Counted from the first letter of the stretch, positions 43,997 through 53,117 are shown. The stretch: 64,000 nucleotides of DNA from Mitsuokella sp047974105 (GCF_047974105.1 NZ_JBHYRS010000002.1:372001-436000), one strand, 5' to 3'. Numbers and translations: made by a program. The notes: generated from the letters alone by a model not told the origin.

Positions 43997-44029
43997 AAAA
44001 TCAAAATCCTTTCTATATTTTTCCTATGA

Positions 44030-44060
44030 AAAAAAGGAGACACAAAGTGTCTCCCCTTTT
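44030..44060 (-). terminator. Terminator after the Dcu transporter gene
   Basis: An 8-bp stem GGAGACAC/GTGTCTCC with flanking A/T runs, in the 86 bp between the Dcu gene and larA. larA therefore depends on readthrough or on a promoter I cannot identify. Confidence 0.78.
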
Positions 44061-44082
44061 CATGCTGACAGACCCCTCATAA

Positions 44083-45420
44083 TTAGTAAAGGATATGTGC
44101 AATGATATAGCCGACCACGCAGCCCGTGAAGACACCGAGCAGGCCCGGGATCATGAAGCTGTGGTTCAGGACATATTTACCGATATGCGTCGTGCCGGAA
44201 CGGTCGAAGTTGATGCAGGCGAGGTCCGAAGGATACGTCGGCAGGAAGAAGTAACCGTAGCAGGCCGAGATGAAGGACAGGATGACGACTGGGTCCACGC
44301 CGATGGTCAGAGCCAGCGGCACGATGATGGAAACAGCAGCAGCCTGCGAGTTAACGAGTTTCGACGTGAGGAAGAGTGCCAGGGCGTACGTCCACGGATA
44401 AGCCTGAACGAGGCCGCCGATGAGTTCCTTGAGCTCCGTCATGTGGTTCGAGAAGCACGTATCAGCCATCCAGGCAACACCGTAAACGCAGACGACTGCG
44501 CCGAGGCCGGCATGGAAGACCTGGCTCTTGCCAACGTCTTTGGCGTTGACTTTGCAGAAAATCAGGATGGCAGCGGCGATGACGAGCATGATCATCTGAA
44601 TGACCGTCGTCATGGAAATCGGCTTCAGAACGCCCTTTGCGTTCGGGAAAGCCGGCAGAACCTGCGGGAAGTTGCCGAGTACGGCAATGATGATGATGCC
44701 GAGGAAGAAAATGTACATGGCGCGGTAGAACGAAGACGGCAGCTCTTTGTCCTGCAGCGACTCGGTCTGAGCACCGTAAACATCCTGCTTATGAGCCGGA
44801 TCCTTGATGTACTCCTGGAAGACAGGGTCGTCAGCAAGGTCCTTGCCGCGGCGGTAGCTCCAGAGAGCAGCGACGATAACGCCGCAGAACGTAGCCGGAA
44901 TCGAGACAGCCAGCAGGTTGATGACCGTGAACGGCAGGCCGGCAGCACTGATGAAGCCAGCCATACTGACAAGGGCAACGGATACCGGCGAAGCCGAGAT
45001 ACCCATCTGCGAAGCGACGGAGGCCACAGCCATCGGACGCTCCGGGCGAATGTTCTCGTGAATGGCGACATCATAGATGATCGGGAACATCGTGTAAACA
45101 ACGTGGCCCGTGCCGCAGAGGATGGTCAGCAGCCACGTCGTGATCGGCGCGTAAATCGTGACGCGCTTCGGGTTGCTGCGCAGGAACTTCTCTGCGTATT
45201 TGAGCATGACCGTAAGGCCGCCCGACGTCTGCAGATAGCCGGCGCAGGTGACGACCGCGATGATCGTCAGCATGACGGCGATTGGCGGCGTGCCCGGCTT
45301 GTAGCCGAGAGCAAAGACATAAATGATAAGGCCGATACCACTGATAACTGGAAGACCCAGACTGCCGTAACGTACACCGACGATCAGGCACGCCAGCAGG
45401 ATACAGATACCAAGTACCAA
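44083..45420 (-). CDS. Anaerobic C4-dicarboxylate transporter, Dcu family
   Basis: Exchanges or takes up C4-dicarboxylates (fumarate, malate, aspartate/succinate) under anaerobiosis. The 445 residues have about 10-12 hydrophobic segments. DcuA/DcuB-like signatures are PITTWLLTILCGTGHVVYTM and ASQMGISASPVSVALV near residue 135. The start is TTG at 45420 with GGGGAG 6 nt upstream. DcuA versus DcuB cannot be decided here, so no symbol is given. Fits a succinate-forming fermentation with the PEP carboxykinase. Confidence 0.92.
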   Translation of the reverse strand: MVLGICILLACLIVGVRYGSLGLPVISGIGLIIYVFALGYKPGTPPIAVMLTIIAVVTCAGYLQTSGGLTVMLKYAEKFLRSNPKRVTIYAPITTWLLTILCGTGHVVYTMFPIIYDVAIHENIRPERPMAVASVASQMGISASPVSVALVSMAGFISAAGLPFTVINLLAVSIPATFCGVIVAALWSYRRGKDLADDPVFQEYIKDPAHKQDVYGAQTESLQDKELPSSFYRAMYIFFLGIIIIAVLGNFPQVLPAFPNAKGVLKPISMTTVIQMIMLVIAAAILIFCKVNAKDVGKSQVFHAGLGAVVCVYGVAWMADTCFSNHMTELKELIGGLVQAYPWTYALALFLTSKLVNSQAAAVSIIVPLALTIGVDPVVILSFISACYGYFFLPTYPSDLACINFDRSGTTHIGKYVLNHSFMIPGLLGVFTGCVVGYIIAHILY

Positions 45421-45491
45421 GATAAACTCCCCTTCCTATAAAACAGATACCCACACTACTTCACGAATGTCTGTCCTAACGACATCAATCC

Positions 45492-45508
45492 ATGATATTC
45501 AATATCAT
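45492..45508. repeat. 17-bp perfect palindrome upstream of the Dcu gene
   Basis: ATGATATTCAATATCAT: 8-bp arms around one central base, 72 bp before the Dcu start codon. A likely operator for an unidentified regulator. Confidence 0.6.
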
Positions 45509-45711
45509 TTCCCCACAAAACAATTTTGAACAATGGATTATTTTCGCTTGTTTGATGTTTTCGCTCTCACCTGTCGATATTCCTGCAAGGATTTTACGAT
45601 AAATAAAATTTTTGTCAGGAATATTTTGCCTAGAAACATGATTTCATTTTGCACACAGGATACAGCAAAAAACAAACAAAGGACAGTACAACATCCCTTA
45701 AGTACGCATTT

Positions 45712-45741
45712 ATTATACAATAAGCGTCAAGTATAAGTAAA
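45712..45741 (-). promoter_or_regulatory. Possible distal promoter towards the Dcu gene
   Basis: -35 TTTACT (45736-45741), 18 bp, -10 TATAAT (45712-45717) on the minus strand, giving a leader of about 285 nt. In such AT-rich sequence chance matches are common. Confidence 0.35.
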
Positions 45742-45744
45742 TAC

Positions 45745-45775
45745 TATTTATTATAAAATATTTTAATAATAAATA
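45745..45775. repeat. 31-bp AT dyad
   Basis: TATTTATTAT and ATAATAAATA (10-bp arms) flank an 11-bp centre that is itself almost palindromic (AAAATATTTT). Could be an operator or a structural AT cruciform. Confidence 0.5.
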
Positions 45776-45786
45776 CATCTTATCAT

Positions 45787-45806
45787 GAATTAATTATAAT
45801 TAATTC
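45787..45806. repeat. 20-bp perfect palindrome
   Basis: GAATTAATTATAATTAATTC is identical to its reverse complement. It lies 109 bp upstream of the dapL -35. Confidence 0.6.
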
Positions 45807-45914
45807 TCACCGTAATGATACCTTTTATGAATAATTTACAAGATTTATGGGAATATCTCATACGATAACTATCGCCGCTTTCACCATTTTTTGCGGATTC
45901 CACGGGAAATCCAG

Positions 45915-45943
45915 TAGCCATATGCATAATGTTGTGATATAAT
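45915..45943 (+). promoter_or_regulatory. Promoter of dapL
   Basis: Perfect -10 TATAAT (45938-45943) with a -35 of TAGCCA (45915-45920), 17 bp apart; start about 43 nt before the ATG. Confidence 0.6.
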
Positions 45944-45992
45944 ATGCTAAAAAGTTATACTGATAACAATTCTATGAGGAGGAGTTCATTTT

Positions 45993-47225
45993 ATGGCTAC
46001 CATTAATGATAACTATCTGAAGCTGCCCGGCAGCTATCTCTTCGCTGAAATCGCGCGCCGCGTGGCTGCTTATAAGGAAGCAAATCCGGATGCGGATATC
46101 ATCCGCCTCGGCATCGGCGATGTCACGCAGCCGCTGCCGCAGGTCTGCATCGAGGCCATGCACAAGGCCGTTGACGACCAGGCCAAGGCTGAGACGTTCC
46201 ATGGCTACGGTCCGGAGCAGGGCTATTCATTCCTGACGGAAGCCATCATCAAAAACAATTACACGGACCGCGGCATCGAGATTGCCTCGGATGAGATTTT
46301 CGTCAGTGACGGCTCCAAGAGCGACTGCGGCAACATTCAGGAAATCTTCGGCCTTGCCAACAAGGTGGCCATCACGGACCCTGTTTACCCGGTTTACCTC
46401 GACACGAACGTCATGGCCGGCCGCACGGGCACGCTGCAGGATGACGGCCACTTTGCAGGCGTCACGTATCTGCCGTGCACGGCTGAAAACAACTTTGCGC
46501 CGGACCTGCCGAAAGAAAAAGTCGACATGATCTATCTCTGCTGCCCGAACAACCCGACGGGCACGACGCTCTCGCGCGAAGAGCTGACGAAGTGGGTCAA
46601 TTATGCCAAAGAAAATGAATCCGTCATCCTCTTCGACGCCGCTTATGCCGCTTATATCACGGAAGACGATGTACCGCGTTCCATCTACGAGATTCCGGGT
46701 GCCAAGGACGTCGCCATCGAGTTCCGTTCGTTCTCCAAGACGGCCGGCTTCACGGGCACGCGCTGCGGCTACACGATCATCCCGAAGACGGTCAAGGGCC
46801 GCGCAGCGGATGGTTCGCTCGTACCGTTCAACAAACTCTGGAACCGCCGTCACACGACGAAGTTCAACGGCACGGCTTACATCGTTCAGCGCGGCGCCGC
46901 TGCCATCTACACGGAAGAGGGCAAGAAGCAGGTCAAAGAACTCATTTCCTATTATATGGAAAATGCCCGCATCATCCGCGAGGGTCTCAAGGCTGCAGGC
47001 CTTCAGGCTTTCGGCGGCGTCAACGCCCCGTACATCTGGCTCAAGACCCCGAACAACATGAGCTCGTGGGACTTCTTCGACAAACTGCTGCATGAAGTCA
47101 ACATCGTCGGCACGCCGGGCGCAGGCTTTGGCCCGTGCGGCGAAGGCTACTTCCGCCTTACTTCCTTCGGCAGCCGTGAGAACACGAAGCGCGCCGTAGC
47201 CCGCTTCGCTAAGCTCAAATTCTGA
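45993..47225 (+). CDS. dapL: LL-diaminopimelate aminotransferase
   Basis: Converts tetrahydrodipicolinate directly to LL-diaminopimelate, bypassing the succinyl/acetyl branches. The 410 residues are fold type I PLP: NDNYLKLPGSYLF at the start, RLGIGDVTQPLP near 37, LCCPNNPTG near 180, and the cofactor lysine in SFSKTAGFTGTRCGY near 248. GAGGAGG precedes the ATG. It uses the product of dapB, encoded at the other end of the window. Terminated together with ftsY. Confidence 0.97.
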   Translation: MATINDNYLKLPGSYLFAEIARRVAAYKEANPDADIIRLGIGDVTQPLPQVCIEAMHKAVDDQAKAETFHGYGPEQGYSFLTEAIIKNNYTDRGIEIASDEIFVSDGSKSDCGNIQEIFGLANKVAITDPVYPVYLDTNVMAGRTGTLQDDGHFAGVTYLPCTAENNFAPDLPKEKVDMIYLCCPNNPTGTTLSREELTKWVNYAKENESVILFDAAYAAYITEDDVPRSIYEIPGAKDVAIEFRSFSKTAGFTGTRCGYTIIPKTVKGRAADGSLVPFNKLWNRRHTTKFNGTAYIVQRGAAAIYTEEGKKQVKELISYYMENARIIREGLKAAGLQAFGGVNAPYIWLKTPNNMSSWDFFDKLLHEVNIVGTPGAGFGPCGEGYFRLTSFGSRENTKRAVARFAKLKF

Positions 47226-47247
47226 TTCACAGCTAAATAAGCACAGC

Positions 47248-47285
47248 AAAAATCGGTATGACCCGCTTGCGGGCATACCGATTTT
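47248..47285. terminator. Bidirectional terminator between dapL and ftsY
   Basis: Perfect AAAAATCGGTATG...CATACCGATTTTTT stem with an inner CCCGC/GCGGG pairing. Serves both convergent genes. Confidence 0.92.
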
Positions 47286-47331
47286 TTGTGCCAGTATATA
47301 TCCAGTATATATATTGTAGGTTTCGGTAAAA

Positions 47332-48246
47332 TCATTCGTTGAACAAGGCTTTGGCAAAGTCCTCGGCATTGAACGGGCGCAGGTCCTCGACGCCCTCGCC
47401 CACGCCAATCCACTTGACCGGCATGGCAAGCTGGCTCTTGATGCCGATGACGACGCCGCCCTTGGCCGTGCCGTCGAGCTTCGTCAGCACGACACCGGTG
47501 ATTGGCGCGGCTTTTGTGAAAAGTTCTGCCTGACTGATGGCGTTCTGTCCCGTCGTGGCATCGAGCACGAGCAGCGTCTCATGCGGGGCTCCCGGAATTT
47601 CGCGGCCGATGACGCGGTTGATCTTTTCAAGCTCCTGCATGAGGTTTGACTTCGTCTGCAGGCGGCCGGCCGTATCGATGATCAGCATATCGACCTTGCG
47701 CGCCACAGCGGCCTTGACGGCGTCAAAAGCCACGGCAGCAGGGTCCGAGCCCTCTTCGTGCTTGATGACCGGCACGCCCGTGCGCTGCCCCCAGACTTCG
47801 AGCTGGTCGATGGCCGCAGCGCGGAATGTATCGGCAGCGGCGAGCAGCACGGATTTTCCCTGCCCTTTATAGTAAGCTGCGAGCTTGCCAATGGTCGTCG
47901 TCTTGCCGGCACCGTTGACGCCGATGACGAGCAGCACCGTAGGACCGTTCTCTGCAATGCGTGTCTTGTCCTCACCTGCGGTCAGAATCTCGACAATCTG
48001 CTTCTGCAAAAATGGCTTGAGGTCTTCCGGGGTGTTGATTTCCTTTTTCTTGATGCCCTTGCGCACAGCCGTCATGAGCTTATCCGTCGTCTTGACACCG
48101 ACATCGGCCATGATGAGCGTTTCCTCGAGCTCGTCGAGCAGGTCCTCGTCGATATCGGCATAACCGATGATGATTTTTTCAATCTTGTTGGTAAAATTCT
48201 CGCGGGTCTTGTTGAGTCCCTTCTTCAGTTTATCAAAAAATCCCAT
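47332..48246 (-). CDS. ftsY: Signal recognition particle receptor FtsY
   Basis: Membrane-associated GTPase receiving SRP-ribosome complexes. The 304 residues have no long acidic A domain, a short N-terminal amphipathic helix (MGFFDKLKKGLNKTREN), the four-helix N domain and the G domain: GVNGAGKTTTIGKLA near 108, DTFRAAAIDQLE, DTAGRLQTK and TKLDGTAKGG. Follows smc by 63 bp, the standard Firmicute pair. Confidence 0.97.
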   Translation of the reverse strand: MGFFDKLKKGLNKTRENFTNKIEKIIIGYADIDEDLLDELEETLIMADVGVKTTDKLMTAVRKGIKKKEINTPEDLKPFLQKQIVEILTAGEDKTRIAENGPTVLLVIGVNGAGKTTTIGKLAAYYKGQGKSVLLAAADTFRAAAIDQLEVWGQRTGVPVIKHEEGSDPAAVAFDAVKAAVARKVDMLIIDTAGRLQTKSNLMQELEKINRVIGREIPGAPHETLLVLDATTGQNAISQAELFTKAAPITGVVLTKLDGTAKGGVVIGIKSQLAMPVKWIGVGEGVEDLRPFNAEDFAKALFNE

Positions 48247-48309
48247 GCTGATTCCTCCTATATTCTGTATTCTATGATTCCTATGTTTTTGCTTTTGCAG
48301 GGCCTGTCC

Positions 48310-51300
48310 TCAATCTGCATTCCCAGCATCGTCCATACCATCTGCATCCGCAGCGCGCACATCATCGAGACGGACGGACAGGATCTTCGAAACGCCCGAT
48401 TCCTCGACCGTCACGCCGTACAGCGAATTGGCGGCTTCCATCGTGCCCTTGCGGTGCGTGACGACGATGAACTGCGTCTTTGCGGCAAATTCCTGCAAAA
48501 ATCGGCCAAAGCGCACGACATTCGCCTCATCGAGAGGTGCGTCGATTTCATCGAGCACCGAGAAAGGCGACGGCCGGTAGCGCAAAAAGGCAAAGAGCAG
48601 CGCAATGACGGTCAGCGCGCGCTCGCCGCCCGAAAGCGCCGCCAGGCTCTGGCGCTTCTTCTGCGGCAGCGTCACGAGGATATCGATGCCCGTGTTCAAA
48701 ACATCGTGCTCGTCGAGCAGTTTGAGCTCGGCGCGGCCGCCGCCGAAGAGGCGCACGAAGATTTCTCCGAAATAACGCTGAATGTCGGCGAAGGCTGACT
48801 GGAACTGCTCGGTCATCGCCTCGTCCATCTCCGCTAAGATATGCGCGAGATTCTCCTTGGCCTCAACGAGGTCGTCCGACTGCTTCTTCATGAAGGCATG
48901 GCGCTGCTGCAGATTTTCGTATTCCTCGACGGCGTTCGGATTGACGGGGCCAAGGTCGTCCATCTTCTTTTTGAGCGACTGCATGCGCGCGCGCAAGGCC
49001 TGCGGCTCGAGGTCAAGAGCTTTCTCGAGGGCGCGCTCCGGCGTCAGGCCGAAGTCCTGCAGAATCGCCTTTTGGCTGTCCTCGAGCAGCATCTGGATTT
49101 TGGCGGCCGCAAGCTCGAGTTCGTGAATTTCCGCCTGCTTCTGGCTGAGTTTTCGCGCAAGCGCGCGCGCCTTCTCCTCAAGCTCCTGCCCTGCAGCCAT
49201 CCTGTCCATGCGCCGGGCATAGAGGTGACGCTGCTTCTGCTGCGCTTCCTCAAAGGCATCCTGCCACGACTGTGTCTGCTGTCCGAGTTCCCTTAAGCGC
49301 ACGGCACTTGCCTGACTGTCTGCCGCGAGTTTTTTCTGTTCCTGCTCGACTTCCTTCAGGGCCTGTTCACTGCGCTGTTTTTCCTGACGGTAGAGCTCCG
49401 TCTGTTCCTGACTGCGCTTCCATTCCTGCTCGAGAACCGTGCGCCTGAGCTCATCCTGCTGAATGCACTTGGCGAGGGCCCCTGCATCCTGCTCCACATC
49501 CTCGAGGGCAAAGACGCTTTCTTCGACATTTTTGCCGGCTGCCTGCAAAGCCGCTGTGAGCTCTTTGACTCTGCGCAGCTGCAGTACGCGCCGCTTCTGG
49601 CTCTCGGCAAACGTGGCCTGACTTTTTTCATCAGCTGCCAGAAGGCCTGCCAACTCTTTTTCCTGACTGGCGAGATTTTCCTGCAGCTTTGCGAGGCTGA
49701 CGCGCAGTTCCGCGCGTTTGACGCTCTGCTGCTGTACCTCTTTCAGGCACTCGCCCTGCTGATTTTCCGCAAGGGCCGCTTCTTTGGCCGCCTCTTTGAC
49801 TGCCTTGGCCTGAACCTGCAGTTCCTGCCGCATTTTTTTATATTTGGCCTGCAGGGCTTCGATTTCTGCACTGCGGTTTAAAAAGCTCGTCTCCCGGCGC
49901 GGCCGGCCGCCGCCTGAGAGCGAACCGCCCGGCGCGAGAAATTCGCCGTCGAGCGTCACAATGCGCAGACGGTAATGCTGCTCTTTCGCAAGGGCTAAGG
50001 CATGGTCGAGGGTGTCGACGACGAGGATGCGCGCCAAGAGGAAGTCCGCTGCTTTCTGGCAGTGCGGCGCTGTTTCGACGAGCTCATTGGCCCAGCCAAT
50101 GGCCCCTTCGCCCTTTTCCGCTTCTTTCTCCTGTTCTTTCGGATACTGCACGGCAAGTGTCGAGAGCGGCAGGAACGTCACGCGGCCGAGATGCTTCTGT
50201 TTCAGGTAAGCAATGGCCGCCTTGGCCGTATCCGTATCGTCCGTGACGATATTCTGCTGATTGCCGCCTAACGCCACCTCGATGGCCGTCATGTACTTCT
50301 GTGGGATGGTCAAAAGCTCGGCAATGGCGCCGGCCACGCCTTTATGCCACTTCTCCGTACTCTGCAGAATGGCCTTCGGCGCCTTGCCAAAGCCCTCGTA
50401 ATCTTCCTGCAGGTGCTGGAGAAAATCGATTTTTTCCTGCAGGCCGGCCGTTTTCTGCCGCAGTGCATCCTGCTTTTCGCGGCACAGCGCGAGGTTTGCC
50501 TGTGCTTCCTGCTGGGCATGGCGCGCCTGCTGCTGCCGGCTTACCGCCTTTTGGAGCTCCACTTCGGCCTTATCAACTTCCGCTGCCATTTCTTTTTGAG
50601 CAGAGCTCAGTTCTTTCTGCTTCTGCTCAGCCGCGGCGATGGCTTCCCTGCGCGCCTGCTGCCCCTCGCTGCCATTTTCAATATCGCGGTCGAGCACCGC
50701 GAGTTCCTGCTTGGCATTGGCGAGTTCTTCCTGACAAGCTTCCTTGGCAGCTGCCGCTGCCTGTGCTTTTTTCTTTTTCTCCAGCACGATGGCCGCCATC
50801 TTGGCCGCGCGCTCCTGCTGCGCCGCAATCTTTTCGTCAGCAGCCGTGAACTTCGCCTTTTTATCAGCGGCTTCGCCCGACAGACGGCCAATTTCGCTGA
50901 CGGATTTTACGAGGGCCTCCTGCAGTTCCTTGTTTCTGGCTGCAAGACGCACGCTGCTCACGCCGTTCTGTTCCTGACGCTCTTCAAGCGCCGCGGCCTC
51001 GCGGCTTGCTTTTTCGAGTTTCTGGCGCAGGCTCTCATTGGCCTCTGCACCACTGCGCATGGTCTGCTCGAGGTCCAAGATGTCCTTCTGCACGGCCTCT
51101 TTCGCTGCGCCGGCTTTTTTCGCTTCCGTCTCGACTGCCATGGCCTCATCGCGGGCTTTGCTCATTTTTAAAGCATTGGCAGTCTTGCGCTCCGACTCGC
51201 GCTTTGCACTGCGCGCGAGCTTTGTCAACTGGCAGCGGCGGTATGCTTCATGGAGTTCATTGTACTGGCGCGTTTTTTCCGCATGGCGCGCAAGGGGTTC

Positions 51301-51903
51301 AAGCTGATGCTCGATTTCCTGCATGATATCCTGCACGCGCAGGAGATTGGCCTCGGTATCCGTGAGCCTCCGCACCGTTTCGCGCTTGCGGCTGCGGTAT
51401 TTCGTGATGCCGGCCGTTTCCTCGAAAAAGGCGCGGCGGTCCTCCGGACGGCTGTTTAAAATATCATCCATGCGGTTCTGGCTGATGATGCTCATGCCAT
51501 CGTGGCCGATGCCCGTATCGGCAAAAAGGTCATAGATATCCTTGAGGCGGCAGCGCGAGCGGTTGATGTAATATTCGCTCTCGCCGCTCCTGTAGAGGCG
51601 GCGCGTCACGGCCACCTCGCGGAAATCCACAGGCAGGGTGCCGTCGTTGTCAAAAATCAGCGAGACCTCCGCGACATTCAGCGGCCGGCGCGTGGCCGAA
51701 CCGGCAAAGATGATGTCTTCGGAGCGCGTGCCGCGCAGATTCCTTATATTCTGTTCGCCGAGCACCCAGCGCACGGCATCCGTGATATTGCTCTTGCCGC
51801 TGCCGTTCGGTCCGACCACGGCCGTGATGCCACGGTCAAAATCGATGGTGATTTTATCCGCAAAAGATTTAAAGCCATATGCCTCAAGGCGTTTGAGCTG
51901 CAA
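48310..51903 (-). CDS. smc: Chromosome partition protein SMC
   Basis: Chromosome condensation ATPase. The 1197 residues comprise an N-terminal head (Walker A GPNGSGKSN, about 32), a long coiled coil, a hinge (about 500-660; GFGKAPKAIL, GGNQQNIV, LDGEFLAPGGSLSGGGR), a second coiled coil, and the C-terminal head with signature LSGGERALTVIALLFAFL near 1088 and Walker B FSVLDEIDAPLDEANV. The start is TTG at 51903 with AGGTG 6 nt away. It begins 3 bp after a LysR gene instead of after rnc. Confidence 0.97.
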   Translation of the reverse strand: MQLKRLEAYGFKSFADKITIDFDRGITAVVGPNGSGKSNITDAVRWVLGEQNIRNLRGTRSEDIIFAGSATRRPLNVAEVSLIFDNDGTLPVDFREVAVTRRLYRSGESEYYINRSRCRLKDIYDLFADTGIGHDGMSIISQNRMDDILNSRPEDRRAFFEETAGITKYRSRKRETVRRLTDTEANLLRVQDIMQEIEHQLEPLARHAEKTRQYNELHEAYRRCQLTKLARSAKRESERKTANALKMSKARDEAMAVETEAKKAGAAKEAVQKDILDLEQTMRSGAEANESLRQKLEKASREAAALEERQEQNGVSSVRLAARNKELQEALVKSVSEIGRLSGEAADKKAKFTAADEKIAAQQERAAKMAAIVLEKKKKAQAAAAAKEACQEELANAKQELAVLDRDIENGSEGQQARREAIAAAEQKQKELSSAQKEMAAEVDKAEVELQKAVSRQQQARHAQQEAQANLALCREKQDALRQKTAGLQEKIDFLQHLQEDYEGFGKAPKAILQSTEKWHKGVAGAIAELLTIPQKYMTAIEVALGGNQQNIVTDDTDTAKAAIAYLKQKHLGRVTFLPLSTLAVQYPKEQEKEAEKGEGAIGWANELVETAPHCQKAADFLLARILVVDTLDHALALAKEQHYRLRIVTLDGEFLAPGGSLSGGGRPRRETSFLNRSAEIEALQAKYKKMRQELQVQAKAVKEAAKEAALAENQQGECLKEVQQQSVKRAELRVSLAKLQENLASQEKELAGLLAADEKSQATFAESQKRRVLQLRRVKELTAALQAAGKNVEESVFALEDVEQDAGALAKCIQQDELRRTVLEQEWKRSQEQTELYRQEKQRSEQALKEVEQEQKKLAADSQASAVRLRELGQQTQSWQDAFEEAQQKQRHLYARRMDRMAAGQELEEKARALARKLSQKQAEIHELELAAAKIQMLLEDSQKAILQDFGLTPERALEKALDLEPQALRARMQSLKKKMDDLGPVNPNAVEEYENLQQRHAFMKKQSDDLVEAKENLAHILAEMDEAMTEQFQSAFADIQRYFGEIFVRLFGGGRAELKLLDEHDVLNTGIDILVTLPQKKRQSLAALSGGERALTVIALLFAFLRYRPSPFSVLDEIDAPLDEANVVRFGRFLQEFAAKTQFIVVTHRKGTMEAANSLYGVTVEESGVSKILSVRLDDVRAADADGMDDAGNAD

Positions 51904-51906
51904 TCG

Positions 51907-52842
51907 TTACACCTGCCTGTCTTCTCCGGCCCCCTCCGGGGCCTCGGATTCTTCCTGAAACTTTCCTTCCGCAGCATAGTCCTTCATGAAATTCAAAAAT
52001 TCCTTGTCGAGTACGGAAAACACTTTATGGCCGCTCCAGTAAAGCGACGTGCGCGCCACAATCGGCGGCGTGAGCGGACGCTTGGCAAAGGCATGCTCCT
52101 GCCGCAGAACAAAATTCGGCAGGATGGAAATTCCCGTGCCGTTGGCCACAAGCTGCTTGATGGTCTTGAGCTGCGATGTCGTCAGCATGACATCCGGCGT
52201 AAAGCCCGCCTCCACGCAGCGCGTAAAAACTTCGCGGTATTGATACGTGCGCGGCAGCTGCAGGACAAACCGCTCATGGGCAAAATCCGCAAATGTAATG
52301 CGCTTTTTCTGGCAAAGCGGATGCGTGAAGGGCAGGCAGAGGCTCATCTCGTCCTGCATGATGGCAAATTCATTGGGCACATGCTCCCCGCCGCTGCCAA
52401 AAATGACGCCAAAATCGAGGTCTCCGAGCTCCACGCGTTCCCGCACCTCGTCGGAATCGCGGAATTCCTGCACATCGAGGCGCGTATTCGGGAACTGCGC
52501 GCGAAAATCCTTGAAGAATTCCGGAAAGAGATAGGCTTCAAACATCGGCGGCACGCCAAAATGAATCGTGCCGCGCCCGCCCACGCAGAAACGCATCATG
52601 TCCTGCTTGGCCGCTTCCATATCCTGCATAATGCGGCGGGCATGAATCAAAAAGGCCTTGCCGGCCTCGGTCAGCGTGACGTGTTTCTGACTGCGGTCGA
52701 TGAGCGTCAGCCCAAGCTCCGCTTCCAAGGATTTGATGGCCTTGGTGACCGAAGGCTGCGAGACATGCAGTACCTTGGCCGTGCGCGTGAAATTCTCGAG
52801 TTCGCTGATCGTGCAAAAATATTCCAACTGCCGGAATTCCAT
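51907..52842 (-). CDS. LysR-family transcriptional regulator
   Basis: Winged-HTH regulator: MEFRQLEYFCTISELENF and TAKVLHVSQPSVTKAIKSLE at the N-terminus, a substrate-binding domain from about residue 92 (IHFGVPPMFEAYLFPEF). 311 residues. Ligand unknown. GGGGG lies 7 nt before the ATG. It is directly upstream of smc (3 bp) and probably shares its messenger. It resembles the LysR gene at 41602, including GVPPMxxAYLFP in the ligand domain, so the two may sense related ligands. Confidence 0.9.
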   Translation of the reverse strand: MEFRQLEYFCTISELENFTRTAKVLHVSQPSVTKAIKSLEAELGLTLIDRSQKHVTLTEAGKAFLIHARRIMQDMEAAKQDMMRFCVGGRGTIHFGVPPMFEAYLFPEFFKDFRAQFPNTRLDVQEFRDSDEVRERVELGDLDFGVIFGSGGEHVPNEFAIMQDEMSLCLPFTHPLCQKKRITFADFAHERFVLQLPRTYQYREVFTRCVEAGFTPDVMLTTSQLKTIKQLVANGTGISILPNFVLRQEHAFAKRPLTPPIVARTSLYWSGHKVFSVLDKEFLNFMKDYAAEGKFQEESEAPEGAGEDRQV

Positions 52843-53068
52843 CTGTATTCCCCCATACCATAATTCTTATTGCCACGGCCTGCTGCCATCCCCCCATTTC
52901 CCTGCGCTCCTGCGCTGGCGGCCGGCCGTTTCTTATTCGTTATTCGCAACGATTCTATTTTAGCATATGTTGCCCATATCTACCATAATATAGGGCGGCT
53001 CTGCCGTGAAATAGAGTGAAATATTCGTGCAGATGACACAAATTACCGCAAAAAACGCGAAAAAGCAA

Positions 53069-53117
53069 AATCCCCTGTGCGGGAATCGTTCATAATTCCC
53101 GCACAAGGGATTCTTTT
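53069..53117 (-). terminator. Terminator after the zinc-ribbon-like gene
   Basis: A near-perfect stem AATCCCTTGTGCGGGAATT/AATTCCCGCACAGGGGATT (minus-strand sense) around a small loop, followed by TTTTGC. It overlaps the stop codon of the gene. Confidence 0.82.

Larger units (their letters stand above)
45421..45992. other. AT-rich 572-bp intergenic region with several palindromes
   Basis: The largest gap in the window, between the divergent Dcu and dapL genes, and far more AT-rich than its surroundings (especially 45600-45880). It holds dyads at 45492-45508, 45745-45775 and 45787-45806, a possible distal minus-strand promoter (45712-45741) and the dapL promoter. The short frames inside lack ribosome sites, so I call no gene. 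Confidence 0.7.

Noticed and set aside
45538..45720. 60-codon minus-strand frame beginning with a lipoprotein-like LFFAVSC stretch
   Set aside because: Its TTG start lies next to a predicted -10, has no ribosome site, and the tail is basic and low-complexity; AT-rich sequence readily gives such frames.
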